Under the pieces are notes generated by a model, which did not search any database, was not told the origin of the DNA, and saw only the letters and a program-made list of their open reading frames with translations. A stretch of 64,000 nucleotides of DNA from Orbilia blumenaviensis (lineage: Eukaryota; Ascomycota; Orbiliomycetes; Orbiliales; Orbiliaceae). The DNA is taken from assembly GCA_036872755.1 (NCBI GenBank), contig JAVHNS010000013.1:682001-746000 (forward strand). Direction: 5' to 3'. A program made the position numbers and the translations under genes. Positions within the stretch are counted from its first letter, which is position 1. Each line of letters opens with the position of its first letter. This document shows positions 53,601 to 63,015 of the stretch, piece after piece.

Positions 53601-55465
53601 ACCATTTTTGCTAGTGGAAGGCATTCGGCCTCTCTTTGTGGAGCGGTCGATTTGGACTGCATAGTGCCAATAGCCGCACCTAAGTATGCACGGAGATCCC
53701 CGAAGTCGAATTTAGTAACTGAGTTGTGCCTTGTTCTTGGAAAGTACTGTAGTAGAAATGTATAGCAGTAAAAGCGCTTGTATCGTAGAGATGGGAGTCG
53801 ACTATGAGGGCATTTTGTATTTATTCACTAGTGAAGGTAATAGGTTGGCAGGCCGGGGGGTATCCAAGTTTTTAGGTAGTTATTGAATTTTTAATGCATG
53901 ATTGTTAGAGAGTTACAAATTAGACATCTTGACAGCTTGTGAATTATATTAGCTATACTAGCCAGCTAGACAGTCTGTGGGTTAGCTATTAGTTACGGTT
54001 GTAATTGGGTGGATGTGTGGTGCAAAGCAGCAATTTTTAGTTGTCGTATTTTATGCGTTGCTCTGCCAGGCTGTCATTCCCCGACCAATAAGAGCTTGGT
54101 ATATGCCACTTCTGGTTACAACCTTCAGCTGAGGTGCAGTGTTGGTATTGGCTTCCCTGTTGTTAATATTAATAAGCAATCTTATCATTCATAACTGTAA
54201 TGCACCGTATCAGTCTCGTAACCAGACTGTTATGGCGGATACAATGGTGGTATAACGGCTACGTCTGTTTCACTAGATCATAATCGAATTCCAAGTTGCC
54301 ATAACGCTGCTATACAGTACCTTAGGTCTGTGTCCAAAAGTATCTCGAGTCTTTATCGGAGATAAATTCCCAGGCAGTTGGATTCAAAAGTTAACTGGGT
54401 GAGCTGAATCCTAAATACCTAAGTGTATACCTTGTTTTTGTAGGTACATTAACAGACTCACTGTGTATATTCTAAGGCGGGATAACTGGAAGTATGTATG
54501 CGGATCTGGGCATAATCGTCTGTGCACGAAGCCTCGCTGATGGTGAAAAACGCCGCATGCCTGTCCACTGCACGAATCCGAAAGCAAACACGGACCACCG
54601 GCCCTGAGTGGGGACTCGGCTCGTTGCCTATCCTAAGTCAGTTCATTGAATTCGAATTTGAATTCATGGCCTGCTGAAAAGTTAACTTTATGCAAAAAAA
54701 ACACACAACGGTACTGAGGACTGGGTTAACCAAAGTGGAGAGTTTACAGGGCTTTTGCATCGTCACCCCTGAACTGCATGGCAGACTCGGACACGGCCTG
54801 TTTTTCCGGGGCACCGCCGTCAACGCGACGTCGTCACAGTTTAAATTTGGTCGAGAACGTTGAGTCGGCCGGCCTGGTGTTTGGGAATTAAACCTCGTGG
54901 TGGCACAGGGCGACGTCAGCCTTTTGCGCTAAAGCCCCTGCATTCACCCAACAATGCAACCTCCATTAATACGGGCATTAATTGATGAATTTTCAAATAT
55001 GGATGCCGCGCCTGCATCTGGCTATAGTTGGCCTGAAATTGTATTCTGCCGGGTTAGTTTTGGCATCGTTGAAATATTTATTCGATCTGCTCCGGGGCCG
55101 GCCCTTAACCCAATTAACATACTTCATTGCTTTAGAACGCCCACCTGATTGGCTGCCGACGTGCTCACGACCCGAAAGCCAGTGTTCGCCGGCGTACTGT
55201 GTATGCGAGCACCCATCGCACGAAAACGAAAACGAACACTCGAATATTAACCGTGAGCTGGTCGATATTCCCACACGCAACGCGCTTAATCCCAGAACCA
55301 CACAATCTACATGTGCCAAATTAACACCAGTATCAGTTGACACGTGGATCTATTGAGCCAATTTTCGAAATAGAAGCCATTCAGACAGAATCGGGATTCA
55401 AGCTTTGGAAAATAGTTAACGCAAAACGCAATCTAAATTGCATTTTGGTTTGTATCAACGGCAGC
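53601..55465. other. Gene-poor stretch inside the secreted-protein cluster
   Basis: About 1.9 kb between copy 2 and the DUF3431 gene. The ORFs 54954-55356 overlap antisense and have no domain. The spacing is long compared with the 350-600 bp between other neighbours, so a decayed copy could have been here, but I see no recognisable remnant of the core. Confidence 0.45.
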
Positions 55466-56835
55466 ATGCTGAACACTTACAGACAGGGGCAGGCGAGAGT
55501 TATAGGGGTCGCGGCCATTTTATTGGTTCTGATATGGCTATACAAAACAAATATGGGGAACCATTTCATACCAATAGTAGAAGACGGGGAGCAATGGGAA
55601 CAGAAACATATTGAGATCGCGGACCCAAAAGCTGAGCCTAGCATGACCCTGATCATGGACGCAAGTTCGGTGGAGCCAGTTATATCGACACCAAGCCCCG
55701 AAATCGAAGCTCAAATGGCTGAAGTCGAAGCTCAAATGACTGAAGTCGAATCTCAAATGAATGAAGTCGAAGTTCAAATGACCGGCGTCGAAACCTCGAC
55801 ATCTGATGCCAAAAATATCCCTATGGAAACACAGGCTTCTGGACCCGCTGGGAGCTCGCCAGACGTAGGACCTACGCTAAGCGCAAATAAAAAGCACGAT
55901 AAGACAGTTATAATGGGGAAGACTTCGAAAGAGGATGCAACATGGGCTCAGAAGAAGTTGCCAGGGTATTTACTACGATCACTTGGAAGATTCTCACTGT
56001 TCGGATAACTGACACGCTTGAGATATAAATAGCTGGAGACCAGTAATATACATCGTGGACAACCGGAAGGACAAAGATTACCTTCATGTATCAGTCAATA
56101 AGGGTCGAGAATCGATGCCATATCTGACTTACCTCATCGATTTCTACGATGATCTTTCTGATGTCAACGTTTTCGTCCATGCCCACGAAGATGGACACCC
56201 TCGGTAAGAACTATATCCTGAACATGGCAACGTTACAGTCTGAATCTAATATTATGATAGTGCCTGGCATAATGAGCCCGAATCTGCGGATTACTCTGCC
56301 GTCAAAATGTTACGCCTCTTACGCCTCGAAAACGTCCGCGAAAAGGGATATGTTAACCTCCGTTGCAACCCAAATCCAGGATGTCCTGCAGAACTCCGCC
56401 CGCAGGAAACAGAATTCGAAAAGGGAAGGATTGAAATCGGTTGGAAAAAGTTATGGACTCATATGTACGGAAACGAGTCATATCCGGAATCCGTGGGTGT
56501 TGCATGCTGTGCCCAATTTGCAGTCACAAGGGAGAGAATTCACGAGCATCCGAAGGAATTTTATGAGAAGTTAATGGAGTGGCTGCTGAACACCGACGAG
56601 GAAGATGCAGGGAGAGTGTTCGAGTATTTCTGGCATATGATATTCGGAATGCCAGCCGTCCAGTAAGTTCTACGTCTCCTCTTGTAGCTATTCCAAGGAA
56701 CATTGTCATGGTCGCTAACATATCGGTTTTAGTTGCGGGATGAATTATTCAGTTTGTATCTGCGAAACGTATGACTGCAAGGCTGGAGCGGGGAAGCGAT
56801 ATCTCAATAAATTTATCACGAAGAGAGTGATATAG
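55466..56835 (+). CDS. DUF3431 (glycosyltransferase-like) type II membrane protein
   Basis: Four exons, 55466..55965, 56033..56203, 56261..56662 and 56733..56835; 391 residues with consistent phases. A transmembrane anchor lies at about residues 12-27 (VIGVAAILLVLIWLY). A 21-nt tandem repeat follows and encodes four heptads (AEVEAQM, TEVESQM, NEVEVQM), likely a coiled-coil stalk. The DUF3431 domain runs from about 150 to 385: SKEDATWAQKKLPGWRPVIYIVD, GRESMPYLTYLIDFYDDL, VFVHAHEDG, AWHNEP, GYVNLRCNPNPGC, CCAQFAVTRERIHEHP, EYFWHMIFGMPAV, and a final CICETYDC. These proteins are predicted Golgi-type glycosyltransferases, but acceptor and donor are unknown. It is transcribed with the surrounding secreted-protein genes. 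The ATG at 55466 is chosen because it directly precedes the anchor. Confidence 0.85.
55703..55792 (+). repeat. 21-nt tandem repeat encoding heptads
   Basis: Four degenerate copies of a 21-nt unit (GTCGAAGCTCAAATGACTGA-like), one heptad per unit, in the stalk of the DUF3431 gene. Confidence 0.85.
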
Positions 56836-57267
56836 GAATATCGGTGTATCGAAGGAAATTATTGATGATGACCGCGCCTTTATCTTAATGATTCTAACTG
56901 AGTGGTTTTGGGTAGAAACGGAAAGGCGTTTCTTCTGGCGTTTTTGGAGTCCCATGGCTAGGCATATATAGTCTAAATGCAGAAAATACTGTGCTATTCT
57001 CTTTGTCACAACCTCTGTTGATATAATCCTATTAATCGCATACAGCGTCGTATTAGTGTTTGAATACCAAGTGCGCTAGAGACCATAAGAGAGAATTATA
57101 CTGAACGCATTGTTCGTTGGAATAAACAACTCATCCTCTCATGCCTCGGTTTTCAGGAATCGAGATCTACACGCAAAAGGAGCGAGTCCAGGGCTACCCC
57201 TGCATAAATTGTATCCATGGGTCATGAGCACTAGTTTGGGGGATCCCTAAACGAACCCAATTCAAAA
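56836..57267. other. Intergenic
   Basis: 432 bp, AT-rich, between the DUF3431 gene and copy 3. No ORF of note; a GGATCC and GTCATGAGC patch near 57220-57245 precedes the next start. Confidence 0.5.
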
Positions 57268-58971
57268 ATGCTGCTCTTCACAGTTTTTCTGATCATTGTA
57301 TCCTGTTCTTTATTGGATGGCTTCTTTCTTGCGCAAACCTTTCAACCGCTCCCAGGCGAAGAAAACGCACAGCCAACAGTAGATTCCGAAATTTTCGAAA
57401 AACCGACTCCAGAGCTGGGTAAAGAATACCTCCCAAATCTCAAACTTCTCAAGTCCTGCAATCCTCGAACAGACTTTTCGAAATGGAACAAATCAATAAG
57501 AGCCAAACCGGGGGCTAGATTTAATCAAATGGGTGACCCGAACTCCATTAGATACCTAGTAACTGCCAATTGGGAGGGTACGTTGCCGTTGGACGCCATT
57601 GCGTTTTATTCTACGATTAACTGCGAGGAGGATTCATTGGCGATGGTTATACGTTTCTTTTCAGACAAAGATATAGCGGAGATTGTGCAGCTTACAGAAT
57701 CTTATGTTCCAAGAATGATGACTGCCTGGAAGGCGATTTCCTTTCAAATACCACCGAAGAGAACACCGGATCTACAAATCACGGCTTTGGCATTGTCAAT
57801 GGATGAAGGAACTGTCTTCATACCAACCCCTGTCAGGAGCCAGATCATGGTAGATGAAGAGTCAGACATGGAACGGATATATTGTACCGGACTGGTACAC
57901 AGGATAATTTGGCCCACCTACAATATCACTACTTTACGACGTGCCGGCACTTTCGCGTTGCCGAATCTTATATTGCGAGTTAGAGACCAGATCAGGTCCT
58001 CAGAGGATCCAGATAGAAGGAAGCATAAGTTTGAATGTAACCCCTTACCACAAGACTGTCTTCTGTATAACCCTCTAGGAGAGAAAGTCATAGAGCCTGA
58101 TACCCAGGTGTTCCCCATGATACCAGTGAGTCTCCGGAGTGTACCAAAAATAGCAACTGCTGAAGAACTAGTTGACTCTATAATCCGGTCCGACTACCCC
58201 TGGGATTCCAGGGTAGGGGTAGAAGAGCAACGAGTTCCGGATCAAATAGTGGATGCGATACTAGATCTTGACGATTTTGATGGCCGGCAAAGGATTGTGA
58301 CATTATCCGGCGTAGCCTCAGCTCCATTAAGAGATGCGCCGAGGCGCAAAAGGAACCCAAAGATCCCTGTCGCGGACCTGGATGTTATGGAGATAGGGAA
58401 TAGGCAATTCGAACAAGATCCAAATGTTGTGATCTTGCCGAAGAAGCTGATGAAGCCGTCTAAACAGACAATACCACGAGCGTGCCGTGTTGGGAAGATT
58501 AGCAAGAGGATTGTAGAACTGCTGGGTGATTTGAAAGATCCGTCCGAACAAATTGATAACAGCCTGGGACTCCCTGAAAACAATGATGAGCACTCCAGCC
58601 GAAAAGATATGAGATACCAAGCCGATTACGTCTTCAAAACTGAGTTGGATAATATTCTGAGCAGATTCCGTCGAATACAAAGGGGTCAAGCTCCGGGGGA
58701 TTTGGAAGCCCTGCCAGCTCAGACGAGGCTGCGCGGGGGCAACCAAGGCCAGAATACATTTGAAGACGTCACACGGGAACAGATTATCAAAAACGAGGAC
58801 CCTGGCAGCTTAATGGCGGAATACGATGAGAATTTGGGGATAAAGCAGGAGGAGCAGGACATTAAAGAAGCAGGAGAAAAGGTAGATGAAAAATTTGACG
58901 ACGGCGAATCTATAAAGGCCGAGTATAATGACGATATATCGGTCAAAGAAGAGGAACCAACACACTCCTAA
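57268..58971 (+). CDS. Secreted protein, tandem family copy 3 (two-Cys core plus charged tail)
   Basis: Intronless, 567 residues, ATG at 57268 in good context (TTCAAAAATG). Signal peptide at about 1-22 (LFTVFLIIVSCSLLDGFFLA). The core contains Cys64 (LKSCNPR) and LDAIAFYSTINC (Cys119), followed by DSLAMVIRFFSDKDI and TAWKAISF. The block RIYCTGLVHRIIWP (about 207-220) matches SGYCTGDVVILPW in copy 2. A further Cys pair follows (FECNPLPQDC). The C-terminal half is rich in Arg, Asp, Glu and Lys, with IPxVDLDVMEIGNR-like text, and ends in a strongly acidic EEEPTHS stretch. No described domain; paralogue of copies 1, 2 and 4. Confidence 0.72.
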   Translation: MLLFTVFLIIVSCSLLDGFFLAQTFQPLPGEENAQPTVDSEIFEKPTPELGKEYLPNLKLLKSCNPRTDFSKWNKSIRAKPGARFNQMGDPNSIRYLVTANWEGTLPLDAIAFYSTINCEEDSLAMVIRFFSDKDIAEIVQLTESYVPRMMTAWKAISFQIPPKRTPDLQITALALSMDEGTVFIPTPVRSQIMVDEESDMERIYCTGLVHRIIWPTYNITTLRRAGTFALPNLILRVRDQIRSSEDPDRRKHKFECNPLPQDCLLYNPLGEKVIEPDTQVFPMIPVSLRSVPKIATAEELVDSIIRSDYPWDSRVGVEEQRVPDQIVDAILDLDDFDGRQRIVTLSGVASAPLRDAPRRKRNPKIPVADLDVMEIGNRQFEQDPNVVILPKKLMKPSKQTIPRACRVGKISKRIVELLGDLKDPSEQIDNSLGLPENNDEHSSRKDMRYQADYVFKTELDNILSRFRRIQRGQAPGDLEALPAQTRLRGGNQGQNTFEDVTREQIIKNEDPGSLMAEYDENLGIKQEEQDIKEAGEKVDEKFDDGESIKAEYNDDISVKEEEPTHS

Positions 58972-59476
58972 TACAAGCTCTAGTACGTATACGGTTATTT
59001 TATTTCGCGAATATGGGCTAGTTTGTATGGATTTAGTCTCATGTAATTCTTGATCAAGCATTACGTTAGCCTATGATATCTGGCATCTAGATGTATATCC
59101 TTGCTAAAATGAAATTCCTACGATTTTAATGTAAAAAAGAAACTTTAGAATACATGCATCGTACGAAACGCCTCCTTGTAAATTCCGTTTAAAGGATAAG
59201 GGTTTTTATATAGTCTGTTTAAAAATTACTTGGCTTAGGTCGGCCTCAGTATCTTCTGGTTTATGATAATTGGTAGCCTTTAAGCCTTTGCCTCCTGCGT
59301 TGTTCTTCGAGGCTACTTTTAGGTTAAGTGCTCATATTTTCTCGTGTGCATGCGCATGTAGAGTGTATGTGGCTGTCATGCCTCGGATTCGTCACTAGAT
59401 GGCTACGATTCTGTAGCCCATTTTACATATTCATGGAGATACAGGCTCCTGAAGTTCCCTCATTGAGAGAGACAAC
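58972..59476. other. Intergenic
   Basis: 505 bp between copies 3 and 4. AT-rich; contains a GTGTGCATGCGCATG palindrome-like patch near 59343-59358 but no gene. Confidence 0.5.
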
Positions 59477-61270
59477 ATGATGCTCAGTATAGCGGCACGC
59501 ATCTTAATACTCTTCTTCCCGCCGCTCGCCCTAGCGTATTACATTGGTTTCGCCCAGCGGGGGATAAACCCGCAAGTTCTTCATATCAACCGTGGTGTAT
59601 GGTTTGATTGCTACAAACTTCCTACCAATAAAGAGACGCTGCTCGGTCTAAGCATCTATAATGCCCGGTCCCAGACCTACTTTCCTGATGGGCTACAATT
59701 CTATACGGACCACCAAGCCCGGTGCACCGGCGAACCAGCGCTAGTTCTGACATTCTCAAAACGTCCCGGTGTATACTGGGTTAACCTTGAAGCCTTGGGC
59801 CTCTCCCGTGTACTAACTTGCTGGAAATATTACGATCTCCAAGAGAATCCTCTCAAATTAGCCCCCTCGAATCTGAGGTCCGTAAGAAAGGGATATGCAA
59901 AAGGATCCAGACAAGATTTGGCGTTTAGGACAAATAACCGGTCCCATCAGTGGATGGAAGCGAAAAAGTTGGTTGATGTACCATTTTCATCAACAATTGG
60001 GTTACAGTATAGTTTAGAGTATCTGGCTGAATATGGGATGCCGCCAGAGGGTCCGACACAAAAAGAACGAGACGAAGTTATTGCGTACATGGAAAATCGA
60101 TTGAGAACCTGGAGTAATCCGCTGGAGTCTAGGAATTATGTAAAATTGCGGCAGCAGCCCCTGTCGGATTCTATCTTGCAGGAGGAGGTCAAGGATAATC
60201 CCATTCCGGGGGAAATTGCGGCAACAATTGAGGGAGACCAGCAGACAAGCAATAAAAACCAAAGGCAGAACCAATACCAACCAAAAAGCCTTGATCATAT
60301 GAGATATCTTGCACAGCTTCCTAAAAAGCCCGTCGAGATGCAGCCGAAGACGCAGAGGATGCTTGAGATATTGAGACAGAATGTTCTAGGGAAAATCGAG
60401 ATACCCCTACCGCAAACTTCATTCGAACTCCGTTCCTTAAAATCGGACTTAAGCGTGCCGCAACTAGTCGAAGAAGTCGCAAGGTTGACACTCGATAGGG
60501 ACTCTGACGATGTCCAACTTGGGTGGACTCTAGCGAGGCTGGCCACTTTGAGAGACATGGCCCCAAGGCAGGAGGGGGTAAGTGGAGCTGGACCAGAGAG
60601 GAAGAGCGCACTGATAGATATTTCGGACCTGTCTGAAGTAGATGCATCGAGTGAACTCAAACTCCATCCGGATATTGAACTTCCACCACTCTCTATTGCT
60701 CGAAATTTAGGTCCTGAGGGGGTTGCCCCACCGCACCAAGACCTACAGCGCGGGGCACCAATTCAAGTGGACAGTAATGAAGAGGTAATAGAACCCTATG
60801 GCCGTCAGCGACGGCCACCACTACCAAGAGTGGCACCGATGGTGGGCCCACTGAGAGGCCCGGATCTCGGGTCTATCATAAATAGGTTACACGGGAATGC
60901 TAAAGGAGGGAAGAATGTAAGGAAAGAGAAAACGGTGATAGAGATAGTTGATGATAGTGATGACGACGTGGGGGTGGGAGTTGGGGTGGAAGACGAGGGC
61001 GTCGGTGTAGCAGGACAGTTATTGATGGGAGACACTGCCCTAGATGAGGTCGGGGCGCTGGAAGGAGAAGCTGAAGGGCAACGGATTTGGGAGGAGGCCC
61101 TACGAGACGCAGGCCTGGAAGATATGCAAGAAACTGGCGATTTATCTTCTCCTCAACTGCTTAGCTTCACTAACAGGGCAAGAAATCTCATGACAGCACA
61201 ACAGACAGATATGAATGAGGTCGGCTCAGATAAAAACTTCTATTTCGAGGATATTGAACAGGAATGGTAA
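59477..61270 (+). CDS. Secreted protein, tandem family copy 4 (two-Cys core plus long disordered tail)
   Basis: Intronless, 597 residues, ATG at 59477 (an immediate second ATG follows). Signal peptide at about 1-20 (AARILILFFPPLALA). The core has Cys45 (WFDCYKLP) and DGLQFYTDHQARC (Cys83), then ALVLTFSKRPGVYWVN and VLTCWKYYDL. The spacing Cys-to-FY-Cys (38 residues) equals that of copy 2. The tail is helix-rich and charged, with a run of Val/Gly/Asp repeats near 500-520 and an end (DIEQEW) like copy 1 (GEW). It is the least Gln-rich of the four. No named domain; likely extracellular and partly disordered. Confidence 0.7.
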   Translation: MMLSIAARILILFFPPLALAYYIGFAQRGINPQVLHINRGVWFDCYKLPTNKETLLGLSIYNARSQTYFPDGLQFYTDHQARCTGEPALVLTFSKRPGVYWVNLEALGLSRVLTCWKYYDLQENPLKLAPSNLRSVRKGYAKGSRQDLAFRTNNRSHQWMEAKKLVDVPFSSTIGLQYSLEYLAEYGMPPEGPTQKERDEVIAYMENRLRTWSNPLESRNYVKLRQQPLSDSILQEEVKDNPIPGEIAATIEGDQQTSNKNQRQNQYQPKSLDHMRYLAQLPKKPVEMQPKTQRMLEILRQNVLGKIEIPLPQTSFELRSLKSDLSVPQLVEEVARLTLDRDSDDVQLGWTLARLATLRDMAPRQEGVSGAGPERKSALIDISDLSEVDASSELKLHPDIELPPLSIARNLGPEGVAPPHQDLQRGAPIQVDSNEEVIEPYGRQRRPPLPRVAPMVGPLRGPDLGSIINRLHGNAKGGKNVRKEKTVIEIVDDSDDDVGVGVGVEDEGVGVAGQLLMGDTALDEVGALEGEAEGQRIWEEALRDAGLEDMQETGDLSSPQLLSFTNRARNLMTAQQTDMNEVGSDKNFYFEDIEQEW

Positions 61271-61460
61271 TAACCTGTACTAATCTAGAGCCGAGGCTAG
61301 GCTATATATGTATTTATACAAATTAAAGAAACCAAAGAGGATCATATCCCATGTAAACAGTAGAAAGGGGGTATATAGACAAGGTTGGTCTATCATAGAA
61401 AAAGATACATGAGCTCAAAAAATGATGTTGTAGTATTAGCAGGATTGCGGAACTCGAAGC

Positions 61461-62053
61461 TCATAGCTCCCTGCTATCTAATTCGGGGGCATTCGTCTTA
61501 ATGATCGCCTCCGCTGTTCTTGTGTAAGCGTCCTGCGGTTTGCCCCAGTGAAATCCATCGCTGTATGTCTGCCATCGAGGGTCATTCATAAAGCTGACTT
61601 CCCACGGCAGCTTGGCTGCCATATATGCTATGGCTCCAAGTCCTACCGTCGTCCCTCCGATGAGGGCCAATCCAAGGATAATGACCCAGAAGAGTTTTAA
61701 AAACGTGAAAATCAACGCACGTTTGATGAAGCGGATTGTTGCAAAAGCATTTGCTGTGGCTGTGGAGGCTGGTGCTGGGGCCAGGACATCCTGGGCTGTT
61801 GGTAGCTGGGAAACGATGGCCGTGAGTCGCGATTTTGGAAGGTTATGGGGCGAGAGACGGTGCAGTTTCTCGAGCTCCTATAAACTTGGAAAACAGCAAT
61901 TTTATCAGAAATCTCAATAGATCAAATCACAGGCTGTGATGTATCGCGATGTATGATTTATGCGAACACGTATATGCAATGACATACCATGCGGATGACA
62001 GCCAGAGAGCGCTCAGCATCAAGCTGCTCGGTCTTGATTACTCCCGTCGACAT
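61461..62053 (-). CDS. Small single-pass membrane protein, unknown function
   Basis: Two exons, 62053..61988 and 61877..61461, phase 0; 160 residues. The N-terminal 55 residues are polar and charged (MSTGVIKTEQLDAERS, then LEKLHRLSPHNL), an Ala/Thr linker follows, and one transmembrane helix lies at about 79-103 (FTFLKLFWVIILGLALIGG). The last 50 residues contain WEVSFMNDPRWQTYSDGFHWG. No signal peptide. The exon 1 start and the GTATGT donor are good. Not a known family to me; divergent from the calponin-domain gene. Confidence 0.68.
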
Positions 62054-63015
62054 GACAATACTAATCTCAATTTATACTTGGTTCTGGTAGGGTTGGGGTA
62101 TGTAAGTGCATACACAGGTATGCATATACCCGTGTCGCCTGTTCGAAGGGTGATGGATGCAAGATTATAACGTGCAGTTGGCGAGATGTGGTCTTACAAT
62201 GCAACGCTGCAACGGCGGCGACACATTTTTTCTTAGTAATGAATTAAATCGAGTCCGCCCGTTGGACGCATGCACTGCTATGGTAATAAATAGTAACTGC
62301 CGCATTCGCGGCGCATATAATACCCATACGCCAACAATTTCAACAAAGCGAAGTTACCGAATTGGACAAAGAAATCGAGGGTTTAATTGAATACAAAGCG
62401 TGCGACGACGGCGGGCTGCCTATTGTAAATTTAGCGTTGCTGTTGAGGCTTAAAGGCGAACTAGCGTACGTGGGCCCCCAATGCAGCTGCACAACTGAGC
62501 AGAGCAGTACGTCACCGGCCCACGGAGTCAAGACTGGGCGAGCTGTGAGCTGTGAGCCGTGAGATACATAGCAACGCTAATTAGAATTATAAAGCACTTG
62601 AAATCCGGTGCCTGTCGATTGGCCACCACAGTTGACAGCTGATTCACCCGGCCGACGCTTATTCTCCGGACCTTGGCTTAGTCTGGCCGGTCCAGCCCAA
62701 CTGTAGGTAAGCTTAAAATCCCTCTTCGCTCCAACAACCATCAAACCTTCGTTCGCCATCTGCATCTGCGACTACTCTAACAAGCATCCTTACCCGACAG
62801 TTTTCGAAATATTCTCCCTAGAAATCTACCCTACTCCAAACTTAGCTGTCTAACATCCTTGGCGTAGTGTCACGTCACTTCAAGTAGCATCTCCAGTCCA
62901 GTTACTGCTGACCTACATACCTGCAACTTGCAACTTGGTTACTCGATAAAACACCCACCTAACGATAGCGACGCTCGAGTTCTACAAGCGTTACCGTCGT
63001 ACTCCTACCCTCAAT
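62054..63015. other. Divergent promoter region
   Basis: About 960 bp between the small membrane protein and the calponin gene. AT-rich in the first half, with short ORFs that read in several frames; CT-rich and ACTCC-rich DNA near 62800-63010 is probably the leader of the calponin gene. Confidence 0.5.

Noticed and set aside
54954..55356. ORFs of 64-124 codons before the DUF3431 gene
   Set aside because: Open on both strands over the same bases, no domain and no splice link to the DUF3431 exons.
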